Origin: Dehalococcoidia bacterium
Lineage (GTDB): Bacteria > Chloroflexota > Dehalococcoidia > Dehalococcoidales > JAUVZE01
Direction of reading: 5' to 3'
DNA length: 8,245 bases
Assembly (NCBI GenBank): GCA_004376435.1
Contig: SOJS01000114.1
Coordinates: 1-8,245, forward strand
Shown: positions 1-6,711 of the stretch, in pieces
Layout of the letters: each line of letters opens with the position of its first letter
How positions within the stretch are numbered: the first letter of the stretch is position 1
Notes under the pieces: model-generated
The model's input: the letters and a program-made list of their open reading frames with translations, nothing else
Databases searched by the model: none
Told to the model about the DNA's origin: nothing
Made by a program: the position numbers and the translations under genes

Positions 1-1
1 A

Positions 2-1594
2 AATTTGTCTATCTTCCGTGGTCGGATTGCGGGGGTGGGGTACTATCACCAGGCAAAAAATGAGCTTGATTTAGGCGGCCGATATATCGCCCCCGGTCTT
101 ATCAATGGCCATACCCACCTTGAGAGTTCAATGCTGGATGTTGGCCAGTATGCCCAGGTAGTAGTGCCGCGGGGCACGCTGGCAATAGTTAGCGACCTTC
201 ATGAGATAGCCAATGTCTGTGGTGTTGATGGTATGAGGTATGTGCTTGACTGTGCCCGCCGCCTGCCGCTGGAGTTTTTCCTGATGGCGCCTTCCTGTGT
301 GCCGGCAACCAACCTGGAAACATCAGGCGCCAGCCTTGGAGCCGAGGCTCTGCGCCCGGTTTTCAAATGGCGGGGCTGTATTGGGCTGGGGGAGGTGATG
401 AACTTTCCCGGCGTGCTTAGTGGTGATGAGGCTGTGCTGGGCAAGATTGAGCTGGCTAAAGGTAAGGTTATTGACGGGCATGCCCCGGCTGTTAGCGGCA
501 AAGACCTTAATGCTTATATTGCCGCTGGTATTGCCTCTGACCATGAGTCAGTCTTTCTGGATGAAGCCAGGGAAAAGTTAAGGCGGGGCATGCATATTAT
601 GATTAGGGAGGGCTCTTCCGAGAAAAACCTGGCCACCTTACTGCCGCTGGTCAGTGATAAAACCTATAAAAGGTGCCTTTTTGTTGTTGATGACCGTAGC
701 TGTGCCGACCTGCTTAAAGACGGTGATATTGACGCTGTGGTGAGGAAGGCAATTAGCCTTGGCCTTGAGCCGCTGCGGGCAATTCAGCTGGCGACTATTA
801 ATGCCGCCGAGTATTTCAGACTTGACTGGCTGGGAGCAATCGCCCCCGGCTATCTGGCTAATCTGATTGTTATTGATGAGCTATCCAGTTTTAAGATAGA
901 TATGGTTTTTTACCGTGGGCGTCTGGTAGCCAGAGACGGGCAACCTTTATTTCCTCTATATCAACCCCGTGCCCAAGGATTAACCAGTACGGTGAATATC
1001 AAGCCCTTCACTGTGGACAAGCTCAAGCTTCTGCCTTCCGGTGACAGCGAGCTTATTATTGAGGTTGTCCCCGGTCAGATAATTACCAGAAAGAGGCGGG
1101 AGAGGGTCAAGGTTTCCGGCGGGGTGATTACCCCTGATACCAGCCGCGATATCCTGAAGCTGGTGGTGGTGGAGAGGCACCAGGCGAGCGGCAATATCGG
1201 CATCGGGCTGGTTATGGGGTTCGGCTTAAAGAGAGGGGCGCTGGCATCATCTATTGCCCATGATGCTCATAATATTATCGCCGTCGGCACTAATGATAAT
1301 GATATCTTTACCGCCATTAAGGAGATTGAGAAACTTCAGGGTGGTCTGGTGGTGGCTAGTGAGGGCAGAGTGCTCTCAAGCTTACCCCTGCCCATTGCCG
1401 GGCTGCTATCTGATGAGCCGTTAGCGGTGGTGGTGGCTAAGCTGGAGAAGGTGGAGAAGGTAGCTCAAGACCTGGGAACAAGCCTGCCCTCACCGCTGGC
1501 TACCCTTTCCTTTCTGGCTCTGCCGGTAATCCCCGAGCTGCGGCTGACTGACCTGGGGCTGGTGGATGTTAATGAGTTTAGGCTGATTAAATAG
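2..1594 (+). CDS. ade: Adenine deaminase, 5' end cut by window edge
   Basis: Converts adenine to hypoxanthine and ammonia in purine salvage; a cytosolic metal-dependent amidohydrolase. The reading frame is open to the left edge. A TTG at 5 could be read as a start, but the protein there already lies in the usual 'DGRIAGVG' strand before the metal site, so roughly 30-45 N-terminal residues are missing and the gene starts outside the window. Counting residues from that TTG, visible landmarks are GHTHLESSML (35-44, the HxH metal motif), SDLHEIANV (63-71), GLGEVMNFPGV (128-138), DGHAP (158-162), SDHE (178-181), and DD at 229-230. The family's C-terminal domain follows, with SSIAHDAHNIIAVGTND near 415-431 and a typical end (LVDVNEFRLIK). 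Two family-typical patches differ: the usual DPHE reads DLHE, and the usual DDRHP reads DDRSC. The frame is intact, so the enzyme is probably active. Two genes follow on the same strand. A copy of its last 12 codons recurs at 4162-4197. Confidence 0.93.
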   Translation, partial: NLSIFRGRIAGVGYYHQAKNELDLGGRYIAPGLINGHTHLESSMLDVGQYAQVVVPRGTLAIVSDLHEIANVCGVDGMRYVLDCARRLPLEFFLMAPSCVPATNLETSGASLGAEALRPVFKWRGCIGLGEVMNFPGVLSGDEAVLGKIELAKGKVIDGHAPAVSGKDLNAYIAAGIASDHESVFLDEAREKLRRGMHIMIREGSSEKNLATLLPLVSDKTYKRCLFVVDDRSCADLLKDGDIDAVVRKAISLGLEPLRAIQLATINAAEYFRLDWLGAIAPGYLANLIVIDELSSFKIDMVFYRGRLVARDGQPLFPLYQPRAQGLTSTVNIKPFTVDKLKLLPSGDSELIIEVVPGQIITRKRRERVKVSGGVITPDTSRDILKLVVVERHQASGNIGIGLVMGFGLKRGALASSIAHDAHNIIAVGTNDNDIFTAIKEIEKLQGGLVVASEGRVLSSLPLPIAGLLSDEPLAVVVAKLEKVEKVAQDLGTSLPSPLATLSFLALPVIPELRLTDLGLVDVNEFRLIK

Positions 1595-1635
1595 GTAATT
1601 CGCCCCTGGATAAAGCGGGCTAAAATATTCAAGTT

Positions 1636-1642
1636 AAGGAGG
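1636..1642 (+). promoter_or_regulatory. Ribosome-binding site fixing a TTG start
   Basis: AAGGAGG lies 11 nt before the TTG at 1654. No ATG or GTG in the same frame lies nearby, and the protein begins in the normal place for its family, so this site supports the rare TTG start. Confidence 0.7.
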
Positions 1643-1653
1643 GCATTGCTTAC

Positions 1654-2319
1654 TTGACTGGACCACAACCTATCTTTGAGAATCGGAATGATGCCGGCCG
1701 GCAGCTGGCTATGGAACTGCGTGAATATATTGGTCAGTCAGCGGTCGTGCTGGCTATCCCTAACGGTGGCGTCCCGGTGGCGCTGGAGGTGGCGGCGGCT
1801 CTTAACGCCGAATTTGACCTGGTTATTTCCCGTAAAATCCCCCTCCCCCTTAGCCCTGAAGCTGGGCTGGGGGCAATTGCCGACGATGGCACTGTTATCC
1901 TCAATGAAGAGATGGTAAAGAGGAGCGGCTTGAATCGGCAGCAGATAGAGTATGAAGCTGGCAAGGTAAGGGCTGAGATTAAGCAGCGGAGCCTGCGCTA
2001 CAAGTTAGACCGACCTCTGGTGAGGGTAAGTAGCAAGACAGTGATACTGGTAGATGATGGACTGGCTTCAGGCTTTACCATGATGGCGGCAGTGGAGTCA
2101 GTGCGCCGCCGCCGACCTAAGGAAACGGTTGTTGCCGTCCCCGTCGCCTCGGCGGCGGCGAAAAGTCAACTGGAGAAAGTCGCCGATAGGGTGATAACCT
2201 GCACTACCGGCTTTATGCCCAGTTTCTATGTCTCTGACTTCTATCGTCACTGGTATGTCCTTAGTGATGATGAGGTTGTCAAAACCATTACCAAATGGCG
2301 ACTGCGCCATCTTTTCTAG
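1654..2319 (+). CDS. Predicted phosphoribosyltransferase (COG1926-like)
   Basis: Type I phosphoribosyltransferase fold of 221 residues. The PRPP-binding signature is TVILVDDGLASGFT at 129-142 (family form VILVDDGIATGAT). The N-terminal loop PNGGVPVA at 36-43 and the stretch SRKIPLPLSPEAGLGAI at 59-75 match the COG1926 group, in which a charged basic/proline segment is followed by GAIA. After the PRPP loop comes the family strand ETVVAVPVAS (157-166) and a C-terminal FYRHWYVLSDDEV, resembling the group's closing aromatic segment. The substrate base is not established for this group. Position 59 bp behind adenine deaminase suggests purine salvage (inference only; the deaminase product hypoxanthine would need a phosphoribosyltransferase). 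The start is TTG, supported by AAGGAGG upstream. No signal peptide; cytosolic. Confidence 0.88.
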   Translation: MTGPQPIFENRNDAGRQLAMELREYIGQSAVVLAIPNGGVPVALEVAAALNAEFDLVISRKIPLPLSPEAGLGAIADDGTVILNEEMVKRSGLNRQQIEYEAGKVRAEIKQRSLRYKLDRPLVRVSSKTVILVDDGLASGFTMMAAVESVRRRRPKETVVAVPVASAAAKSQLEKVADRVITCTTGFMPSFYVSDFYRHWYVLSDDEVVKTITKWRLRHLF

Positions 2320-2341
2320 AACCTGGCAGGATAGGTGACGA

Positions 2342-2800
2342 GTGTTGGATGAAATTATAACCAACAAGATATTGGTGATACCCATTAGCGCCTGGGCTCT
2401 ATCGCAAATACTGAAGGTATTCGTCAGCACGGTACGAAGGAGGCGCCTGGACTTGTGGATTTTAGCCAGGGGTGGCGGCATGCCCAGCTCACATACGGCA
2501 TTGGTCTGCGCCCTGGCAACGGTAGTGGCGATAACTCAGGGTTTTGGCTCAGTATTCTTTGCCATTACTGTTATCCTGGCGATGGTGGTTATGTATGACG
2601 CCGCTGGTGTGCGCCAGGCAGTGGGTCGGCAATCATTTATCCTTAACCGTATCGTAAAGGAGCTTATGGATAAGCGCCCTCGGGGTGAGGTGGAGCGTGA
2701 CCTGCGGGAGTTCATCGGCCATACCCCGTTTCAGGTCATTATCGGCGCCGCCCTGGGTATTTTTATTGCCTGGCTGTGGCTTGCTCTAAGTGGAGTGTGA
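2342..2800 (+). CDS. Divergent PAP2 family membrane protein (DUF212/YuiD-like)
   Basis: A 152-residue integral membrane protein with the DUF212 layout. A hydrophobic N-terminal segment (10-29) is followed by GGGMPSSHTA at 44-53, where the SSH resembles the phosphatase motif of PAP2 enzymes. Next come a membrane segment (54-84), YDAAGVRQAVGRQ at 85-97, a basic cytosolic stretch (KELMDKRPRGEVERDL), and GHTPFQVIIGAALGIFIAWLWLAL (126-149) as the last membrane segment. The family is small and widespread, with no firmly assigned substrate. It starts 22 bp after the phosphoribosyltransferase stop, consistent with co-transcription. GTG at 2342 and TTG at 2345 are both possible starts; GGTGA at 2334-2338 is spaced better for the TTG, changing the protein by one residue. 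Confidence 0.88.
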   Translation: MLDEIITNKILVIPISAWALSQILKVFVSTVRRRRLDLWILARGGGMPSSHTALVCALATVVAITQGFGSVFFAITVILAMVVMYDAAGVRQAVGRQSFILNRIVKELMDKRPRGEVERDLREFIGHTPFQVIIGAALGIFIAWLWLALSGV

Positions 2801-2808
2801 GGATGGGG

Positions 2809-2825
2809 AGAGCGGCACCTGCTCT
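2809..2825. terminator. Weak hairpin between convergent genes
   Basis: AGAGC (2809-2813) and GCTCT (2821-2825) can form a 5-bp stem with a 7-nt loop, followed on the + strand by only TT. It sits in the 30-bp gap between the convergent DUF212 and SbcD genes, where a terminator is expected. The short stem and missing U-tract make it a poor candidate. Confidence 0.22.
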
Positions 2826-2830
2826 TTGGC

Positions 2831-4069
2831 TTAATGCTCCTTGATTAGCTTTTCTCCGTGCTCAAGGAGGAGCCTGGCTCGCTTCTGAGGTACATTTTTT
2901 GACTTGAGGTAAGCTTTTAGGGCATCAAGAGGGGTTATTTCTTCAGCCGCTCCCTCCCCCAGCCTTAAGCGTGTCTCCCGTCTGGTTTCCTTGGCGATGG
3001 TGGCGTAGTGGGCTTCTTTTAGTGCGTTCCTGATTTCATTGTCCCTGAGCTGACCTTCAATCTCGGCGGGCAGGCTAATCTGGAGGCGGACGATGGCATC
3101 CTTAATCCTGTCCTTTTCTTTTTCAGCTGCCCTGAGCACGGTCTGGGTGGGGTCGGCATCTTCTGGTTCAATATTGATGTCTATAGTGACAAAGCGGCGC
3201 CCAGCTACCTGGTGGAACTCAAAAGAGACCTGCCTTCCGCCTTTCCCATCGGGCGCAATTTCCACCACATAAAACCCCTTGTCATCCTTTTCCTCGCTAA
3301 AGTCAAGCCGCTCCAGACTGCCGGCATAGACTGCCGGCGGGCTATCTGACATTACCTGGTGCCTGTGAATATGCCCCAGGGCGACATAGTCAAAGGCGGG
3401 CCGGGCAACATTGCTCACCAGCAGGCTGGGCTCCTGCCCGATAGTCATTGTCCTTTCTGAGCCGACCTTAGCCCCCGAGACCCATACATGAGCGGCTAAT
3501 ACCGAGGGCAGGGTGGGGTCAACCTTCTGGGTGTGGCGGTCAATAATGCTGGTTAATATCTGCTGTATTTTCTGGTTAAGCTGGTCAAAGCTGAGATTTT
3601 CACTCCCTTCTTGCTGGCTGAGCTGTGCCAGCAGGGCGCTGCGCCTCAGCCAGGGTAGGGAGGCGATTTGAACCGAGCCGCTTCTGGTGGGAATACATAA
3701 GACCTCAGGGCGGTTGGAGACATAGACATTTTTAATAGCCAGGGTGGCGAAGATTTCGGTGGTGGTGGCGCGGCTGATGGCGTTGGGCAGGTCATGGTTG
3801 CCAATAAGGAGAAATATAGGGATATCAGCACTGGAGAGGCGGCTGATGCGCTTGGCAAACTCCCGCTGCTGTGTCGGCGATGGGTCTCGGCTCTTGTAGG
3901 CATCACCGCAGAAGAGGACAAGGTCTACCTTATCCTGCTGGGCATAATCAACAACCTGGTCAAGGGCATTAAGGAAGTCAAGGAAGCGAGATGACAAACC
4001 GCTTTCCGGGTCAATTCTCCCGTAGCTTTCAACCCCGAGGTGAAGGTCGGCAAAGTGGATGATTTTCAA
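2831..4069 (-). CDS. sbcD: DNA repair exonuclease, SbcD/Mre11 family
   Basis: A calcineurin-like metallophosphoesterase of the SbcD/Mre11 group, the nuclease subunit that with the ATPase SbcC trims DNA ends and hairpins. Counting from the TTG at 4069 (412 aa), the phosphoesterase motifs appear in order: HFADLHLG (5-12), CGDAYKSRDPS (54-64), IGNHD (89-93), AAHVWVSGA (192-200) and ALGHIHRHQ (230-238). A C-terminal capping region from about 280 ends in a helical, basic tail. The frame also runs upstream to a GTG at 4150 (439 aa), but those 27 extra residues are encoded by a palindromic C/G-rich repeat and have no family counterpart. The TTG has AGGGGG five bases upstream and places the first motif as in homologues. 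No SbcC gene is adjacent: the downstream neighbour is convergent, so the partner is elsewhere or absent. Confidence 0.88.
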   Translation of the reverse strand: MKIIHFADLHLGVESYGRIDPESGLSSRFLDFLNALDQVVDYAQQDKVDLVLFCGDAYKSRDPSPTQQREFAKRISRLSSADIPIFLLIGNHDLPNAISRATTTEIFATLAIKNVYVSNRPEVLCIPTRSGSVQIASLPWLRRSALLAQLSQQEGSENLSFDQLNQKIQQILTSIIDRHTQKVDPTLPSVLAAHVWVSGAKVGSERTMTIGQEPSLLVSNVARPAFDYVALGHIHRHQVMSDSPPAVYAGSLERLDFSEEKDDKGFYVVEIAPDGKGGRQVSFEFHQVAGRRFVTIDINIEPEDADPTQTVLRAAEKEKDRIKDAIVRLQISLPAEIEGQLRDNEIRNALKEAHYATIAKETRRETRLRLGEGAAEEITPLDALKAYLKSKNVPQKRARLLLEHGEKLIKEH

Positions 4070-4096
4070 CCTCTCCCCCTGTATCCCCCTCTCCTT
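4069..4096. repeat. C-rich dispersed repeat, copy 1
   Basis: 28 bp matching 5290-5317 in the same orientation with one mismatch (T at 4074 against A at 5295). The core 4075-4096, beginning CCCCCTGTATCCCCC, is identical over 22 bp. Read on the - strand it is G-rich and supplies the purine-rich ribosome-binding region of the SbcD gene. Confidence 0.85.
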
Positions 4097-4112
4097 GCCA
4101 AGAAGAGGGGGA
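4084..4112. repeat. Palindromic (REP-like) element
   Basis: TCCCCCTCT (4084-4092) is the reverse complement of AGAGGGGGA (4104-4112). Inside it CTT (4094-4096) pairs with AAG (4100-4102) around the loop GCC, leaving one C/A mismatch. The result is a 12-bp stem in 29 bp, overlapping repeat copy 1. The second copy at 5290-5317 lacks this palindromic partner. Confidence 0.7.
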
Positions 4113-4230
4113 AGGATATTAAAAAGAGGGGCTAAATCACTCTTAGACACCCCTATTTAGCCTGGTGGATGTAAATGAGTTTAGGATGATTAGGTGAGAG
4201 GCTTAGACAAGCGCGCAATTTAGCCGCTTA
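4113..4230. other. Intergenic gap with gene debris
   Basis: Lies between the lipoprotein stop (4231) and the SbcD start. It contains the displaced adenine deaminase tail (4162-4197), a possible weak GC hairpin on the - strand near 4208-4228 (AAGCG/CGCTT, no U-tract), and no clear promoter. The SbcD gene may be read through from the lipoprotein transcript. Confidence 0.5.
4162..4197 (+). pseudogene. Displaced copy of the adenine deaminase 3' end
   Basis: Reads CTG GTG GAT GTA AAT GAG, then codons for F-R-M-I-R and TGA, giving LVDVNEFRMIR-stop. The end of the adenine deaminase gene at 1559-1594 gives LVDVNEFRLIK-stop. Over the first 30 bases only two differ (GTT/GTA and CTG/ATG); the last two codons diverge. 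No recognisable deaminase sequence precedes it: upstream in frame is a short run back to a TAG at 4144-4146. Both copies are on the + strand, but this one lies between two - strand genes. The match is far too long and codon-aligned to be chance, so it is best read as the remnant of a duplication or rearrangement. Confidence 0.72.
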
Positions 4231-5190
4231 TTATGGCTGGAAGGTCTCTGTTAGCCTCTCAATTTCGGATAGAGTTATCTCAAAGGCTATTGTCATCCAC
4301 GAGTCAGCAGCACTCACCTCTATCTTGCCTAGCAACTCTTTTATTTCAGGGACTTCTAGCATACCCTTGAAGAGGCTTATGGCACCGATGAGTGTATCCT
4401 TAGCATCCTGTGCTGAATCTGCGCTTAGGAAATGCGGGTTTATTTGGATGGTTATAGTCTCTGCCTCTTTGTTGAGAGCGAATCCAACTATATCGATATC
4501 CGCAAAGGCGCCCAGGGATATTGGAATTTCACCCGGCACAAGTTCTTCAGTTAATGCTTCTCTAGCTTCTTCGGGGAGTTCGAAGGCAAATTTGATTAAG
4601 GCGTCGCCGAGCCGATTATATGCATCAAGTATTATGCCACCAATCTGCTCCCTGTCACCCTTGCTGACATCGATGGCATCCTTGACTGCTTCCATAGTGC
4701 CGAGAAGAAGCATCCTATCGGTTAAGAAAGTAATTCCAAATTCTTCTACTTCATCTGTATATAATCTATAACCTTTATAGTCGCTGGTAGCGAGTTCCTC
4801 CCCTGCTTCCTGCTCAATATTGCCAATGAATTGTGCCTCGTTGAAGGTTCCCTCAATAATAACCCCCAGATAATCTACTTGCTCTATCGTGGTTATATCA
4901 GCAAATATCACAACCTCAGAAAAATCACGAAGGTCAATACCTGTTTCACCAACAAGTTCATCCAGTGCCTCCTCAACCGTTTGAGGTTGTCCCGGTTCCT
5001 TTTCAAATTCATCATAGGCATCTCTTAAATCCCGGTCATTTATAATCTTGCTCACTTGTATACTAGCAATCAGATTGGCATCTTGAGGTACAAACTCTAT
5101 AGCAGTTAGCCCTGGTGCCCCACACCCTGCTACAATCACTGACATAAAAACCAAGACCAGGAGCCAAGAAAACAACTTTTGTAGATGCAT
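4231..5190 (-). CDS. Predicted lipoprotein of unknown function (DUF3352-like architecture)
   Basis: 319 residues from the ATG at 5190. The N-terminus is a lipoprotein signal peptide: Lys5, a hydrophobic run from 6 to 20, and lipobox V-A-G-C with the lipid-anchored Cys at 23. The mature protein is acidic, without further membrane segments, and should sit on the outer face of the cytoplasmic membrane. After the cysteine comes 'FVPQDANLIASIQVSKI', then alternating strands and helices with DYKGYRLY and DRMLLLGTMEAVKDAI. This order resembles DUF3352-type surface proteins, in which 'P.da.~~~~v' and 'Y.G..iy' are recurrent; the assignment is tentative and no catalytic motif is visible. A GTG at 5199 would add three residues, but it lies inside the Shine-Dalgarno sequence, so the ATG is preferred. 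The gene has its own promoter at 5225-5252. Confidence 0.85.
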   Translation of the reverse strand: MHLQKLFSWLLVLVFMSVIVAGCGAPGLTAIEFVPQDANLIASIQVSKIINDRDLRDAYDEFEKEPGQPQTVEEALDELVGETGIDLRDFSEVVIFADITTIEQVDYLGVIIEGTFNEAQFIGNIEQEAGEELATSDYKGYRLYTDEVEEFGITFLTDRMLLLGTMEAVKDAIDVSKGDREQIGGIILDAYNRLGDALIKFAFELPEEAREALTEELVPGEIPISLGAFADIDIVGFALNKEAETITIQINPHFLSADSAQDAKDTLIGAISLFKGMLEVPEIKELLGKIEVSAADSWMTIAFEITLSEIERLTETFQP

Positions 5191-5195
5191 TGGCT

Positions 5196-5203
5196 TCACC
5201 TCC
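5196..5203 (-). promoter_or_regulatory. Ribosome-binding site deciding the lipoprotein start
   Basis: On the - strand this reads GGAGGTGA, an almost ideal match to the 16S rRNA tail, five bases before the ATG at 5190. The alternative GTG (5199-5197) overlaps it and cannot use it. Confidence 0.8.
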
Positions 5204-5224
5204 CCATTCCAATTTATTTAGTCC

Positions 5225-5252
5225 AGTATACCACCCAGACAATCCCTGTCAA
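5225..5252 (-). promoter_or_regulatory. Sigma-70-type promoter of the lipoprotein gene
   Basis: On the - strand TTGACA (5252-5247) and TATACT (5230-5225) are separated by 16 bp: a perfect -35 and a 5/6 -10. Transcription would start near 5218, leaving a leader of about 28 nt before the ATG at 5190. This makes the lipoprotein gene independent of glyS upstream. Confidence 0.75.
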
Positions 5253-5264
5253 TAAAAATAGAGA

Positions 5265-5296
5265 GTGAGATTATTTATCAGGTTTATCTACCTCAC
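5265..5296 (-). terminator. Possible weak terminator after glyS
   Basis: On the - strand GTGAGGT (5296-5290) can pair with ATCTCAC (5271-5265), one pair being G-U, with an 18-nt loop. A T-rich stretch TATTTTTATT begins five bases after the stem and runs into the next promoter's -35. The long loop and displaced T-run make it weak. Confidence 0.28.
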
Positions 5297-5317
5297 CCCC
5301 TGTATCCCCCTCTCCTT
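5290..5317. repeat. C-rich dispersed repeat, copy 2
   Basis: Second copy of the element at 4069-4096, 27 of 28 bases identical, same orientation. It overlaps the first base of the glyS stop codon (5319-5317 on the - strand), so the end of the synthetase gene abuts or is formed by the repeat. Confidence 0.85.
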
Positions 5318-6684
5318 TAAAACTCCCCCTTCCATATACTGCCGCCGGGGGGCAGGACGAAGAGGTCTTCGCCGCCGAGCTTAGCTTGTAGCGTTTCTTT
5401 CAGGGTGGGGATGGGGACTCTTATCTGGTTCATGGTGTCGCGCTCTCGGATGGTGACTTGCTCATCTTCAAGCGATTGGAAGTCAATGGTAACGCAGAAG
5501 GGAGTGCCAATCTCATCCTGACGCCGGTAGCGGCGGCCGATGCTCTGGGCATCGTCATAGTGCACCATCCAGCACGGGCGCAGGTCGGCATATAGCTCTT
5601 TAGCCAGCTTGACTACTGCCTCCCTCCGGCTCAGGGGAAGCACGGCTACCTTGACCGGTGCCAGGCGGGGGTGGAGGTGAAGCACCACCCTTATCTCATC
5701 TTTGTCCGCTTCTTCATCATAGGCATCGCACAGGAAAGCCAGGGCGGAGCGGTCAACCCCCGCCGATGGCTCAATGATATAGGGGACAGTATGTTCTTTG
5801 GTCTCCTCATCAAAGTAGTCCAGGCTCTTGCCGCTGGAGCTTGAGTGCTGGACAAGGTCAAAGTCACCACGGTCGGCAATACCCTCCAGTTCGCTCCACC
5901 CCATCGGGAAAAGGTAGTCAATATCGGAGCACTGTCGGGCGTAGTGGGCTAGTTCCTCCTTATCATGCTGGCGCAGTCTCAAATTCTCCTTCTTGATGCC
6001 CAGCTTTACATACCAGTTGAGGCGCTCCTCAAGCCAGTAGTTAAACCAGTCAGAAGCGGTTTCTGGCTTGACGAAGAACTCAATCTCCATCTGCTCAAAC
6101 TCCCGACTGCGGAAGATGAAGTTGCCGGTGGTTACCTCGTTGCGGAAGGCTTTGCCTATCTGGGCGATGCCGAAGGGCAGCCTCTTTCTGGTGGTGGTGA
6201 GCACATTCTGGAAGTTGACAAATATGCCCTGGGCGGTTTCCGGGCGCAGGTAGACTGTACTGGCTTGCTCCTCAACTGGTCCCATAAAGGTCTTGAACAT
6301 TAGATTGAAAAGGCGGGGCTCGGTTACTTCACTGCCACAGGAGGGGCACTTGCTTTCTTTGAGGTCATCAGTCCGCCATCTTAAGTGGCAGCTCTTGCAC
6401 TCTACCAGCGGGTCGGTAAAACCCTTAAGGTGACCGCTGGCTTCCCATACCTGGGGGTGCATCAGGATGCTGGTGTCCAGACCGACCATATCATCTCGCT
6501 CCCGGACCACTGCCTGCCACCAAGCTTGTTTAATATTCTGCTTCAGCTCCACACCCAGAGGACCGTAATCCCAGCAGCTGGAAAGCCCGCCGTAGATTTC
6601 GCTGCCGGGGAAGATGAAGCCGCGCCGACGGCACAGGGAGACAATTTTTTCCATATCAACCTTGCCTGGTGTCTCTTTGCTCAC
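5317..6684 (-). CDS. glyS: Glycyl-tRNA synthetase, single-chain class II (GlyQS/archaeal-eukaryotic type)
   Basis: Attaches glycine to tRNA-Gly in the cytosol; the alpha2 type rather than the two-gene alpha/beta type. Counting from a GTG at 6690: MEKIVSLCRRRGF (13-25), IYGGLSSCWDYGPLG (32-46), a zinc ribbon with Cys98, Cys101, Cys115 and Cys118, YLRPETAQG (147-155), class II motif 2 FRNEVTTGNFIFRSREFEQ (182-200), motif 3 EPSAGVDRSALAF (307-319), and an anticodon-binding domain from about 345 to 435. Length is normal for the family. AAGGAG at 6698-6693 stands two bases before that GTG but eight bases before the in-frame GTG at 6684, so 6684 (455 aa) is preferred; an ATG at 6654 is also possible. 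The final residues (VLPPGGSIWKGEF) look like an added tail, partly encoded by sequence next to the repeat. The gene begins 27 bp behind the DUF1648 gene, so they share a transcript. Confidence 0.95.
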   Translation of the reverse strand: MSKETPGKVDMEKIVSLCRRRGFIFPGSEIYGGLSSCWDYGPLGVELKQNIKQAWWQAVVRERDDMVGLDTSILMHPQVWEASGHLKGFTDPLVECKSCHLRWRTDDLKESKCPSCGSEVTEPRLFNLMFKTFMGPVEEQASTVYLRPETAQGIFVNFQNVLTTTRKRLPFGIAQIGKAFRNEVTTGNFIFRSREFEQMEIEFFVKPETASDWFNYWLEERLNWYVKLGIKKENLRLRQHDKEELAHYARQCSDIDYLFPMGWSELEGIADRGDFDLVQHSSSSGKSLDYFDEETKEHTVPYIIEPSAGVDRSALAFLCDAYDEEADKDEIRVVLHLHPRLAPVKVAVLPLSRREAVVKLAKELYADLRPCWMVHYDDAQSIGRRYRRQDEIGTPFCVTIDFQSLEDEQVTIRERDTMNQIRVPIPTLKETLQAKLGGEDLFVLPPGGSIWKGEF

Positions 6685-6692
6685 TGTCACTG

Positions 6693-6698
6693 CTCCTT
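6693..6698 (-). promoter_or_regulatory. Ribosome-binding site of glyS
   Basis: AAGGAG on the - strand, eight bases before the GTG at 6684 and only two before the GTG at 6690. It therefore favours the downstream GTG. Confidence 0.6.
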
Positions 6699-6711
6699 AA
6701 ACTTTGCCGGG

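Noticed and set aside
4070..4150. N-terminal extension of SbcD to GTG 4150
   Set aside because: Encoded by a palindromic repeat, without family counterpart, and with no properly spaced ribosome-binding site before the GTG.
1559..4197. Integrated mobile element with attachment-site repeats formed by the deaminase tail
   Set aside because: The bracketed 2.6 kb carries no integrase, transposase or phage gene and its genes run on both strands; the repeats alone do not support an element.
4325..4771. 148-codon ORF on the + strand
   Set aside because: Antisense shadow of the lipoprotein gene; serine-rich low-complexity translation without a plausible start signal.
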